A DNA stretch of 16,507 bases from CAZSDW01 sp964605705 (GTDB taxonomy: Bacteria > Fidelibacterota > UBA2242). The DNA lies in contig CAZSDW010000058.1 in the NCBI GenBank assembly GCA_964605705.1, positions 1 through 16,507 on the forward strand, read 5' to 3'. The notes beneath the pieces were generated by a model, which saw only the letters and a program-made list of their open reading frames with translations, was not told the origin of the DNA and ran no database searches. The translations under genes and the position numbers were made by a program. Position 1 is the stretch's first letter; every line of letters begins with the position of its first letter. Below are positions 1-6,256 of the stretch, in pieces.

Positions 1-73
1 TGATGCGATAGGCAAAATTTTGCAGCCAGTTGTGCATCAGGTAATATGAGACCGGTGGCGCAATCACTGCCGT
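1..73 (-). pseudogene. Fragment of MacB/FtsX-family ABC transporter permease (C-terminal part, no start)
   Basis: Reading the minus strand from 73 to the window edge gives 24 residues, including AVIAPPVSYYLMHNW followed by LQNFAYRI. This is the highly characteristic last-loop segment of FtsX-like permeases of MacB-type lipoprotein or antimicrobial-peptide exporters. Immediately upstream in the same frame is a TGA (74-76), no start codon with a ribosome site is present, and only about 50 bp further up the propeller gene ends. The fragment therefore lacks several hundred N-terminal residues. A neighbouring frame (about 95-66) reads ENLARMLNGS, which could be the preceding part of the same protein after a frameshift. 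The last residues of the protein should lie left of the window. It is a gene remnant or an assembly scar; the family assignment is firm for so short a piece, the cause of the break is inferred. Confidence 0.6.
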
Positions 74-126
74 TCAGCATTCTTGCCAAATTTTCTTTGT
101 CGAAACACGACTCCCTCCTCTTAATT

Positions 127-1608
127 TTATTTAATTAACAACATCTTCCGGGTTGCATTATAATCGCCCGCCGTCATCCGTGCGAAATACACTCCACTGG
201 AAAAATTAGCGGCATTCCATACGACTTCATACACCCCCTGTCGCTTATATTCATTGATCAAAACGGCAATGCTGCGACCGTGTAAGTCATACAGTATGAT
301 TTTAACCAACGCAGTTTCCGGATTGTCATACCGTATTGTAGTTGTGGCGTTAAACGGATTGGGATAATTCTGAGATAATTGAAAATAATGTGGAACCGAA
401 GAAGATTCCTCAATACTATTTACTCCATTTTGTATCTTAATGGTAAAATAATCTTGCTGGTCCGAATCTTCAGGACCGGGATATGTCGAGCCGGTTATAA
501 TAATATTGCCCCATTTATCCAGGGCAATTCCACATGCTTCATTCCTTCCACCATAAGAACAAAATTTTGTCCAAATAGTATCACAAAATGATGTACACTT
601 AGCTATGTGATAATCTATCCAGAGTTGCCCAATATCATTCCAGCGGGCATATTCACCAGCCAGGTAAATATTACCATAATCATCGGTGATCACATCGGCA
701 AATGTTGCGACCTCGGCATGCTGAAGCGTGTCGGTGAAAATCTTTGTCCAGAGCGTATCGCCTTCCGGTGAATATTTAACCACTGTACCTGAGCAGCCGC
801 CCGTTCCCGGGAGAAGTCGAATTTTATCTCCGACAACAATTATGTTTCCATCGGGGTCGGTTGTAATGCCAGAGCCATAGGGAGATGTTCCATTGTAACG
901 TTTAATCCAGTCAGTTTCACCATCCGGACTGTATTTAATGGTACACCAGCCCCAATCGTTGTGGCTCCTATAAGAATAACCGGTTATTATAACATTATCG
1001 GAATTATCAACAGTGATATCCTTGGCGTAGTCTTCCCCGCCGCCATCGTATGTACGACTCCACAATAAATTACCACTTGAATCATATTTGAGTGTTAAAT
1101 AGTCCCCAAAGTTATAATCTGCTTTTGCTATTACAATGATATTATTTTGTGAGTCAGTAACGACGCCATAGCCCGATTCCCCCACATCTTTTTCTCCATT
1201 ACCATAGGTTTTTACCCACAGGAGATTACCGACGGAATCATATTTTACAATGCAAATGTCGGCATTCGTCGAATCCGTCCAAATATAGCCCACGATAATA
1301 ATATTGTCGGAACAATCAGATGTTACTGCATTCACACCATTGTAAAATGTACTATCATACCACTGTGTCCAGAGTGTATCGCCATCAGGATTATACTTAA
1401 TCGTTAAGCAATCACCTCCACTATATTCGCGAGAGCTTCTACCGGTTACAATTATATTCCCTTGAGAATCGGTAGCAATACCTTCCACATAATCCGTTTC
1501 TCCTGTATCAAACACTCTCTGCCAGAGAATATCCTGAGAAAGCGATATTCCAGTGATTGAAAAGATAACTGCGATGATTCGAATCAGTTTTGTTATGTTA
1601 CCTTTCAC
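127..1608 (-). CDS. Secreted seven-repeat beta-propeller (SBBP-type) protein with type IX secretion C-terminal sorting domain
   Basis: The protein has an N-terminal signal peptide (hydrophobic stretch at about residues 9-25, ending in ISLSQ). Seven repeats of about 45-60 residues follow (about 40-396). Each has a pattern like TDSxGNIIVTG, then IKYxPDGDTLW, as in SBBP beta-propeller repeats, so a seven-bladed propeller is likely. Residues 408-494 form a Por/type IX secretion sorting domain: QNYPNPFN at 414-421, YDLHGR at 441-446, SSGVYFARM at 471-479 and a basic end. The protein is expected to cross the outer membrane and be anchored or released; its ligand is unknown. The start is set at the second of two tandem GTG codons (1608), because AAAGGAG (1614-1620) lies 5 nt from it but only 2 nt from the first (1611). 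No partner gene is visible. Confidence 0.88.
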   Translation of the reverse strand: MKGNITKLIRIIAVIFSITGISLSQDILWQRVFDTGETDYVEGIATDSQGNIIVTGRSSREYSGGDCLTIKYNPDGDTLWTQWYDSTFYNGVNAVTSDCSDNIIIVGYIWTDSTNADICIVKYDSVGNLLWVKTYGNGEKDVGESGYGVVTDSQNNIIVIAKADYNFGDYLTLKYDSSGNLLWSRTYDGGGEDYAKDITVDNSDNVIITGYSYRSHNDWGWCTIKYSPDGETDWIKRYNGTSPYGSGITTDPDGNIIVVGDKIRLLPGTGGCSGTVVKYSPEGDTLWTKIFTDTLQHAEVATFADVITDDYGNIYLAGEYARWNDIGQLWIDYHIAKCTSFCDTIWTKFCSYGGRNEACGIALDKWGNIIITGSTYPGPEDSDQQDYFTIKIQNGVNSIEESSSVPHYFQLSQNYPNPFNATTTIRYDNPETALVKIILYDLHGRSIAVLINEYKRQGVYEVVWNAANFSSGVYFARMTAGDYNATRKMLLIK

Positions 1609-1613
1609 CACAT

Positions 1614-1620
1614 CTCCTTT
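1614..1620 (-). promoter_or_regulatory. Shine-Dalgarno site deciding the propeller gene start
   Basis: The minus strand reads AAAGGAG, then ATGTG, then GTG. The 5-nt spacing favours GTG at 1608-1606 over GTG at 1611-1609. Confidence 0.6.
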
Positions 1621-1759
1621 ATCTGATTTTACTTTATCTTGAGTATCTTCCAGGTTATTCTATCTCGTTCATAACCACTGCATTAGAGAGATATCTAATG
1701 ATTATAGACAGCATAGGAATTGAGAATTTCTCCACTATGTGACCGTTTTTTTAGAAATC

Positions 1760-2023
1760 TTAAAGTTCATCTTCCTCCAAAAAGAAATATCTCGCTGTAT
1801 ATTTTAGCAATAATACTTTCTGTCCATATCCTATTGCCAAATCATCAAATCCGTCGTTGTTAATATCGCCTATATTTCTCACTGGATTTCCGAAAAGATC
1901 ATCAGGAGCATATTCAGGGATTGTGGCAATCTTATATAAATTCAAGATATTTTTGGGATATAGAATTATAGGGAATATAAAAAAGACAATAAGAAGCAAG
2001 ATTAAGTAATTTTTTATTTTCAT
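1760..2023 (-). CDS. Short exported FG-GAP-repeat protein, probably truncated
   Basis: This is an 87-residue product. Residues 1-23 form a signal peptide or signal anchor (KIKNYLILLLIVFFIFPIIL). Residues 50-65 carry one integrin-alpha-like FG-GAP motif, with the calcium-binding pattern D53-I-N55-N-D57-G-F-D60. FG-GAP proteins normally carry several such repeats in a blade structure and are several hundred residues long, so this is most likely the N-terminal remnant of a larger secreted protein, ended at TAA 1760-1762. A proper AGGAG site (9 nt before ATG) precedes the start, so it may still be translated. The surrounding DNA is AT-rich and gene-poor. It lies in the same direction as the propeller gene, about 140 bp upstream of it, and may once have been part of the same secreted-protein locus. 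Confidence 0.6.
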   Translation of the reverse strand: MKIKNYLILLLIVFFIFPIILYPKNILNLYKIATIPEYAPDDLFGNPVRNIGDINNDGFDDLAIGYGQKVLLLKYTARYFFLEEDEL

Positions 2024-2137
2024 TGGTAAAGTCTCCTGTTACTTGTAATTTTCAGAGTAAATTTTAAGATATCAATTAGTGATTTAATGATAAAAAGATG
2101 AGTGAATTCGTCTGGTTTAAGCATTTAATTCGATAGA

Positions 2138-2161
2138 TAACAATTAACATGTTAATTGTTA
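2138..2161. repeat. 24-bp perfect palindrome
   Basis: The sequence taacaattaaca is followed directly by its exact reverse complement, centred between 2149 and 2150 (12 pairs, no spacer). It sits about 115 bp upstream of the FG-GAP fragment and could be an operator or a cruciform site. No factor can be named. Confidence 0.55.
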
Positions 2162-2463
2162 ATTAGAAATCGTGAAGTGATCTAATTACTCGTTGAAATA
2201 TACAATAATTTCTAGGATCTACTAACGATTCCAAAAAGCAGTCACCAGCTTGGCTCTAGCTTATTGCCCCCAATTCTGATAAAAAGTAATAAATACTTAT
2301 ATGTAATTCAAGATTTTTTTCAATTCTATTATTTTATCAGGAAATTCGTAAATATTTTAATTTCTTATATATTCCAAGTTCAATTAATGAATGTGACATT
2401 CTGTGTAGATCAACTTGATTAAAAAATGATAAAGGCTATAGCGTTTTAATTAGCTACAGTGTC

Positions 2464-2493
2464 AAAAAAGGAGGCACCCCTGAGCTTTTTTTT
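2464..2493 (-). terminator. Possible intrinsic terminator after the transposase relic
   Basis: On the minus strand AGGGG-TGC-CTCCT forms a short GC-rich stem followed by a run of T. It starts directly behind the TGA (2495-2497) of the relic reading frame. The stem is only 5 bp with one G-U pair, so this is tentative. An alternative fold pairs the flanking A and T runs. Confidence 0.35.
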
Positions 2494-2494
2494 A

Positions 2495-2642
2495 TCAAAC
2501 TGGAAATTTTAATCTTTGTCGATTCGGATTTTCTTTAGGTTTTACCCCCTTTAATTTTTCCTAAATCCAATCCTGAAAACAATCAAATAAAACGTTACTC
2601 TGTAAAAACGAACTTTTCCAGTTTTGGTACCCTTTTGGACAT
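2495..2642 (-). pseudogene. Possible decayed transposase or other small gene remnant
   Basis: On the minus strand a ribosome site (GAGGTG) and ATG at 2642-2640 open a frame reading MSKRVPKLEKFVFTE, then TAA at 2597-2595. About 35 nt later another frame (2560-2498) reads a basic, coding-like tail ending RQRLKFPV and TGA, followed at once by a terminator-like hairpin. A good start, a good end and almost nothing between them suggest a gene that lost its middle, as seen in insertion-sequence relics. No catalytic motif survives, so calling it a transposase is inference from the layout and the basic, short-end style of both pieces. Chance open frames in AT-rich DNA are the alternative. Confidence 0.25.
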
Positions 2643-2736
2643 TTTTCACCTCTTTATTATGTTAAATTCCCATTGTTGTTGTGTTGGTTTTTAGTATGTT
2701 CTGAGAATTTCTCGGGACAACGAATTAATAGAGACC

Positions 2737-2761
2737 TTTGAAAAACCGATACTTTTTCAAA
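2737..2761. repeat. Inverted repeat, 9-bp stem
   Basis: TTTGAAAAA (2737-2745) and TTTTTCAAA (2753-2761) are exact reverse complements around a 7-nt loop. The preceding GAGACC (2731-2736) and the later GGAGTCTC (2814-2821) form a rough outer inverted repeat, so this could be an end of a small mobile element near the relic at 2495-2642. Confidence 0.4.
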
Positions 2762-3012
2762 AAGCACCAAATTTCAATTTACAAATCTCATATAATTCTC
2801 AAATTGCTCCAAAGGAGTCTCTCTGAGACAATAACTGAATAACCAAACAGAGATAAAAAAATGGGGAGTTTTGGTCATTGTCATTTATTTGTTATTTGTT
2901 CAGAAGGAATTTCTCTGGAGGTGCTTGTATTTTGGAATTTACTTTTGCGAGTTTTGCAAAGAACTATAATACAATGAATACCAGAATTTCTGATTAAATT
3001 ATTTGGTTAGTA

Positions 3013-3041
3013 TTGAGTTTTTCAGAATTAAATCATATTTT
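3013..3041 (+). promoter_or_regulatory. Predicted sigma70-type promoter of the flavodoxin/FMN-binding pair
   Basis: TTGAGT (3013-3018), 17 nt, then TATTTT (3036-3041). The start point would fall near 3048, inside a small CCCC...GGGG dyad (3042-3057), and AGGAG at 3068-3072 serves the ATG at 3081. Confidence 0.4.
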
Positions 3042-3080
3042 CCCCGTTGTCAAGGGGTCAAGTAATTAGGAGTTTAGAAG

Positions 3081-3563
3081 ATGAGAACATTAATTGTGTA
3101 TGCCAGTAAACACGGATGCGCCCAAAAATCAGCTGAAATGCTGGCAGACCTACTTGTTGACGAAGTGGATGTCAATGAGGTCAGAAATCTTACCCGCATT
3201 GATCTGGAAGACTATCAATGGGTGATCATCGGTGGATCTATTCATGCCGGACGAATTCAGGCGAAAATCAAAACTTTCTGTCAGCGTTATCTGAATCAGC
3301 TGTTGCAGAAACAGATTGGGCTTTTTATCTGTCACATGGAAGAGGACCAGGACAAGGCGATGAAGGAGTTAACCGATAATTTCCCCGCTGCACTGGTGGA
3401 ACATAGTGTTGCCCGGGGACTGTTCGGTGGTGAGTTCGATTTTGAGAAAATGAACTTTTTTGAAAAGTTTATCATCAAAAAGGTGGCGAATGTCACCGAG
3501 AGTATGTCCACTTTCAAGGAAGCGACTGTATCAGAATTTGCCCAAAAAATTAAAAACATATGA
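3081..3563 (+). CDS. Flavodoxin-fold protein, HemG-like (menaquinone-dependent protoporphyrinogen oxidase family)
   Basis: The 160-residue protein has a complete short flavodoxin fold. Strand 1 (TLIVYASKHG, 3-12) leads into the FMN-phosphate loop, and VIIGGSIHAGRIQ (48-60) is the first isoalloxazine-side loop, typical of the HemG/Flavodoxin_5 group. A HemG-like C-terminal stretch, ARGLFGGEFDFEKMNFFEKF (111-130), is followed by FIIKKVA. E. coli HemG (about 180 residues) passes electrons from protoporphyrinogen to quinone, but many HemG-like proteins in organisms without nearby heme genes have unknown partners. AGGAG lies 8 nt before ATG. The stop overlaps the next start by 4 bp (ATGA), so translation is coupled to the FMN-binding protein. 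This suggests the two flavoproteins work together; protoporphyrinogen oxidation is only one possibility. Confidence 0.85.
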   Translation: MRTLIVYASKHGCAQKSAEMLADLLVDEVDVNEVRNLTRIDLEDYQWVIIGGSIHAGRIQAKIKTFCQRYLNQLLQKQIGLFICHMEEDQDKAMKELTDNFPAALVEHSVARGLFGGEFDFEKMNFFEKFIIKKVANVTESMSTFKEATVSEFAQKIKNI

Positions 3564-3961
3564 AAGATATACTGATGATCAAATTCCGGTTAATTCTGCT
3601 GGGATTGCTCCTGCTGTCTCTGATGAATTGCAAGGCTTTCCGCGAATACAAGGAAAAAGTCGCGGCAATCGAGATTGAAAATGTGGATCTGCAACAAGTT
3701 GCCGACGGGGAATACTTCGGGGAATATGACGCTGTTTTTGTCAAAGTTCAGGTCAGGGTTCATATCAAGGATCATACGATCACTGATATTGAGTTGATGC
3801 AACATGAAAACGGCAGGGGAAAACCGGCGGAAGTCATTCCCGGAAATGTGGTAAAAATCCAGAATCTCCTGGTGGATACTATCAGTGGCGCAACTGTCAG
3901 CAGTAAGGTTATTCTGGAAGCCATTGAAATCGCGCTGAAAAAAGGTGTTACAAATAATTAA
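3560..3961 (+). CDS. FMN-binding domain protein with covalent flavinylation motif, putative lipoprotein
   Basis: The 133-residue product begins with a hydrophobic signal (about 7-23) and Cys24 in LSLMNC. This resembles a lipobox, although Asn at -1 is unusual. Residues 48-129 form one FMN_bind domain (family of NqrC, RnfG and extracytoplasmic flavinylated proteins), ending in DTISGATVSS (106-115). Thr112 of the SGAT motif is the residue that ApbE-type flavin transferases load with FMN through a phosphoester bond. It should sit outside the cytoplasmic membrane and carry electrons. ATG 3560 overlaps the previous stop; an in-frame ATG at 3575 gives a more typical signal peptide and may be the true start. 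No ApbE, Nqr or Rnf genes are in view, so partners are unknown. Confidence 0.85.
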   Translation: MKDILMIKFRLILLGLLLLSLMNCKAFREYKEKVAAIEIENVDLQQVADGEYFGEYDAVFVKVQVRVHIKDHTITDIELMQHENGRGKPAEVIPGNVVKIQNLLVDTISGATVSSKVILEAIEIALKKGVTNN

Positions 3962-4058
3962 AAAGTTAAAATTGAAAAGTCAGGGATTGATTTGTTGATT
4001 TGTCGGTGAAGGGAAAGTGCTTGACAATGCTGCAGAATAACCAATAATCCGATCAGAG

Positions 4059-4979
4059 ATGCGTCAGCGGTCACGAATATATCATCTCGAAGCATTCCTG
4101 CTGATAGCTGGCTTGTTACTCTCCCGGTGCATTCCTGAAAGGAAAGTAAATCTTCCGGAAAATCTCTACCGTCATGTGGAGTATTTATCATCCGATAAAT
4201 TGTTGGGGCGCAAGGTCACAAGCCGGGGCGATAGTTTAGCCCGAACTTATATTGCCGATCAATTCAAGGCATATGGTTTGTATCCCGGTAATGGTGCAAG
4301 TTATTTCCAGGAATTCACATATTCCGGAGATTTGTTTCATGGAGTTTCGGATGACAGCGGGAAAATTGTGTATAATGTTCTTGGATTTATTCCGGGTCGA
4401 GATCCAAGCCAGACACTGGTTATTGGAGCCCATTATGATCATATTGGTATAAAACACACACCGGGTATTCAGGATTCGATTTGCAATGGCGCCGATGATA
4501 ACGCGTCGGGGATTGCTTTGTTGTTGGAGCTGGCGAGAAAGCATGGTCACGAAGATACTCCGGACTGTAATCTGCTGTTTATTAGTTTTACTGCGGAAGA
4601 GAGCGGACTCCTGGGATCGATGTATTTCTTGCGCCATCCGCCACCAGACATTTATACAATTAAGGCAGCCTTGAATTTCGATATGATCGGGAGAATGCAG
4701 GATAACAGGTTATTTATCAATCACACTAACAGCGCGGATTTTTGGCGGGATATGATCACCATAGCAAATGAAGAAAGTCTGACGATTATTTATGATAATC
4801 TGAATAGTCGCAACGATGGCGTTTGTTTTACAATGGCACAAATTCCGGTAATCTGGTTCTTTACCGGTTTGCATGAAGATATGCACCAGGTAACTGATGA
4901 AATTGACCGGTTAAATTTCGCCGGGATGGTGAAAATCTTTTACCTGGCAGACAGGATTGTCAATCAGTTAATTTACTGA
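4059..4979 (+). CDS. M28-family zinc aminopeptidase/peptidase, exported
   Basis: A 306-residue protein with an N-terminal hydrophobic signal (about 12-22) ending at Cys24 (LLSRC, an imperfect lipobox). The co-catalytic two-zinc M28 set is complete: H125 in GAHYDH, the Asp pair D146/D147 in NGADDNASG, catalytic and ligand Glu E180/E181 in FTAEESGLLGS, D208 in NFDMIGR, and H276 in GLHEDMHQVTDE. It should remove N-terminal residues from peptides in the periplasm or at the cell surface. Length fits a minimal M28 domain without a PA insert. The ATG at 4059 has only a weak ribosome site. It follows the FMN-binding gene by 97 bp in the same direction and may be read from the same transcript. Confidence 0.92.
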   Translation: MRQRSRIYHLEAFLLIAGLLLSRCIPERKVNLPENLYRHVEYLSSDKLLGRKVTSRGDSLARTYIADQFKAYGLYPGNGASYFQEFTYSGDLFHGVSDDSGKIVYNVLGFIPGRDPSQTLVIGAHYDHIGIKHTPGIQDSICNGADDNASGIALLLELARKHGHEDTPDCNLLFISFTAEESGLLGSMYFLRHPPPDIYTIKAALNFDMIGRMQDNRLFINHTNSADFWRDMITIANEESLTIIYDNLNSRNDGVCFTMAQIPVIWFFTGLHEDMHQVTDEIDRLNFAGMVKIFYLADRIVNQLIY

Positions 4980-5061
4980 CAGCTCAGTGGTTTTATTTTC
5001 TTAAATATTTTTCTAATTTTTCAAAACTTCTTACGGAATTGCTTTGAAAATTGCTGCAATT

Positions 5062-5070
5062 AAAGGAGGG
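5062..5070 (+). promoter_or_regulatory. Strong Shine-Dalgarno site fixing the small membrane protein start
   Basis: AAAGGAGGG lies 4 nt before ATG 5075. This rules out the in-frame TTG at 5051, which lies upstream of the site. A possible hairpin AATTGC...GCAATT (5037-5042 with 5056-5061) sits just ahead. Confidence 0.7.
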
Positions 5071-5074
5071 AAAG

Positions 5075-5470
5075 ATGGTGTCAATATTTGATGGCGGTTA
5101 TTGGGAAAATCTGGTGGCGGTGATCTTTGCTTATGCAGTCCTCGCCTTGATTATTGAGCGGGCGCTGTACCAGGTTTTTGATACAAAATTATGGAAGAAG
5201 ATTGAAGAGGTAGTGGACAAACAGGCAGGTGGTGATTTTCTGGACCTGAAACCATGGATCGCGGTTCTGGTTTCGATTGCGATTGTGTTTAAATATAAAC
5301 TGGATATGATCGCAACGATCTACAAAATTGAGAATCCCAGAATCCATTCGATGATTGTCACCGGTCTCTTTATCGCCGGCGGCAGTACCGGCATATACAA
5401 ATTTTTCAAGCGCGCCCGACAACTGAAAGAAGCAATGAATCCGGACGCTGTTGACGCACAGAAAAAATAA
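5075..5470 (+). CDS. Small membrane protein of unknown function (three predicted TM segments)
   Basis: I do not recognise this 131-residue protein. It has three hydrophobic segments (about 11-28, 59-73 and 90-107). A charged, lysine/glutamate-rich stretch (37-50) lies between the first two, and a basic, alanine-rich cytoplasmic-type tail follows (KFFKRARQLKEAM, 109-121). The last segment contains IAGGSTGIYKFF. Size and layout resemble small phage- or holin-like membrane proteins, but no phage genes are nearby, so this is a loose comparison only. It has one of the best ribosome sites in the window, which suggests substantial expression. It lies 95 bp after the peptidase gene and 136 bp before the TetR gene. 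Confidence 0.7.
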   Translation: MVSIFDGGYWENLVAVIFAYAVLALIIERALYQVFDTKLWKKIEEVVDKQAGGDFLDLKPWIAVLVSIAIVFKYKLDMIATIYKIENPRIHSMIVTGLFIAGGSTGIYKFFKRARQLKEAMNPDAVDAQKK

Positions 5471-5539
5471 TTCTACTGTTCTTAAGTTTCTTCGGTTATC
5501 TCTAAAAATTTAGAAACAGCTGTTGACAGAATATTTTTC

Positions 5540-5568
5540 TTGTCAATAAAAAAGTTATTGTATATATT
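5540..5568 (+). promoter_or_regulatory. Predicted promoter of the TetR-ABC exporter operon
   Basis: TTGTCA (5540-5545), 17 nt, then TATATT (5563-5568): near-consensus boxes with ideal spacing. A second possible -35, TTGACA, lies at 5523-5528 next to a 10-bp palindrome AACAGCTGTT (5515-5524). Transcription would begin near 5575, directly at the operator-like repeat. Confidence 0.6.
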
Positions 5569-5579
5569 GGCGATGACCA

Positions 5580-5598
5580 TATGACAGATTTAGTCATA
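5580..5598. promoter_or_regulatory. Probable TetR operator (inverted repeat TATGAC-N7-GTCATA)
   Basis: Perfect 6-bp arms are separated by 7 bp, lying between the predicted transcription start and the regulator start codon. An extra ATGAC half-site sits at 5573-5577. Position and symmetry fit autorepression by the TetR protein encoded directly downstream. Confidence 0.6.
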
Positions 5599-5606
5599 GA
5601 TTCATA

Positions 5607-6215
5607 ATGGAAAGTAAGATGGTAAAATCCTTCAATGACAATGAAAGAAACCTGATCCGCCAAAAACTCCTGGAAAAAGGACGACAACTCTTTGAGATTT
5701 ACGGCTTGAAAAAGACAACTGTGGACGAAATCACCCAGGTGGTGGGAGTCGCCAAGGGCAGTTTCTACAATTTCTTCCAATCCAAGGAAGAACTCTTCTT
5801 TGAGATTTTTGAAGAGGAAGAGCATTTTCGGGAACAGATGCTGGCAGACCTGATAACGGCAAACCTAAGTGCGGAAGAAGCGCTGCGACAGGTGCTGAAA
5901 CAATCATTAGAATTGGTTGCCAACAGTAAAATATTTGTCAAAATGTACGAACCCGGTGTCTATGAACAGTTGCTGCGGAAATTACCGCCGGATAAGATGA
6001 ACAGACACCAGAAAAATGATCTGAAAGCAGGGCTGGATTTTGTCCGGCATTTTCAGAAAAACAGCAATCTGCGGCAGCTGAATCCCGAAATCGTGATAGC
6101 CTTTTTCAGGGGTATTTTTATGATAACTTTTCACAAAGATGAGATCGGAGCCGAAGTCTATCCTGCGGTAATCGATCTGCTGGTGGATGTGGTGGCAAAA
6201 GGCTTGGTGGAATGA
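5607..6215 (+). CDS. TetR/AcrR-family transcriptional regulator
   Basis: The 202-residue protein has the TetR N-terminal DNA-binding domain. Helix 1 is about 14-33 and the helix-turn-helix about 37-58, reading TTVDEITQVVGVAKGSFYNF and continuing into the conserved F-x-SKEELF. The rest is a helical ligand-binding and dimer domain without close match to a named subgroup. It precedes an ABC exporter, so it most likely represses that operon and is relieved by the exported compound. Two starts are possible. ATG 5607 has no ribosome site; ATG 5619 (product begins MVKSF) has GGAAAG 4 nt upstream and may be the real one. The operator-like repeat at 5580-5598 lies just ahead. The gap to the ATPase gene is 41 bp. 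Confidence 0.92.
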   Translation: MESKMVKSFNDNERNLIRQKLLEKGRQLFEIYGLKKTTVDEITQVVGVAKGSFYNFFQSKEELFFEIFEEEEHFREQMLADLITANLSAEEALRQVLKQSLELVANSKIFVKMYEPGVYEQLLRKLPPDKMNRHQKNDLKAGLDFVRHFQKNSNLRQLNPEIVIAFFRGIFMITFHKDEIGAEVYPAVIDLLVDVVAKGLVE

Positions 6216-6256
6216 CCAGGAAATCCTCGCAATGTTAATAATAAACAGGAGCGCTA

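Larger units (their letters stand above)
2024..3080. other. AT-rich gene-poor region with relics
   Basis: About 1 kb lies between divergent genes and holds no convincing intact gene. It contains a 24-bp palindrome (2138-2161), a probable decayed transposase with a terminator-like hairpin on the minus strand (2464-2642), a 9-bp-stem hairpin (2737-2761), a short hairpin GTCTC-TCT-GAGAC (2817-2829) and, at the right end, the promoter of the flavodoxin gene. The motif GAGAATTTCTC occurs both here (2703-2713) and just outside it, between the two minus-strand secreted-protein genes. Base composition is clearly more AT-rich than the gene block that follows. Confidence 0.6.

Noticed and set aside
379..591. 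Plus-strand open frame inside the propeller gene
   Set aside because: Antisense shadow of a gene with clear repeats and sorting domain; no ribosome site or family.
2921..2997. Two tiny plus-strand frames of 18 and 21 residues near a GGAGG
   Set aside because: Start codons are GTG/TTG with poor spacing, the peptides are short and resemble nothing, and AT-rich DNA gives such frames by chance.
3042..3057. CCCC...GGGG dyad before the flavodoxin gene
   Set aside because: Only a 4-bp stem with an 8-nt loop and no T-run; too weak for a terminator or riboswitch, noted only as lying at the predicted transcription start.
5051..5074. TTG start for the small membrane protein
   Set aside because: The strong ribosome site lies after it, directly before ATG 5075.
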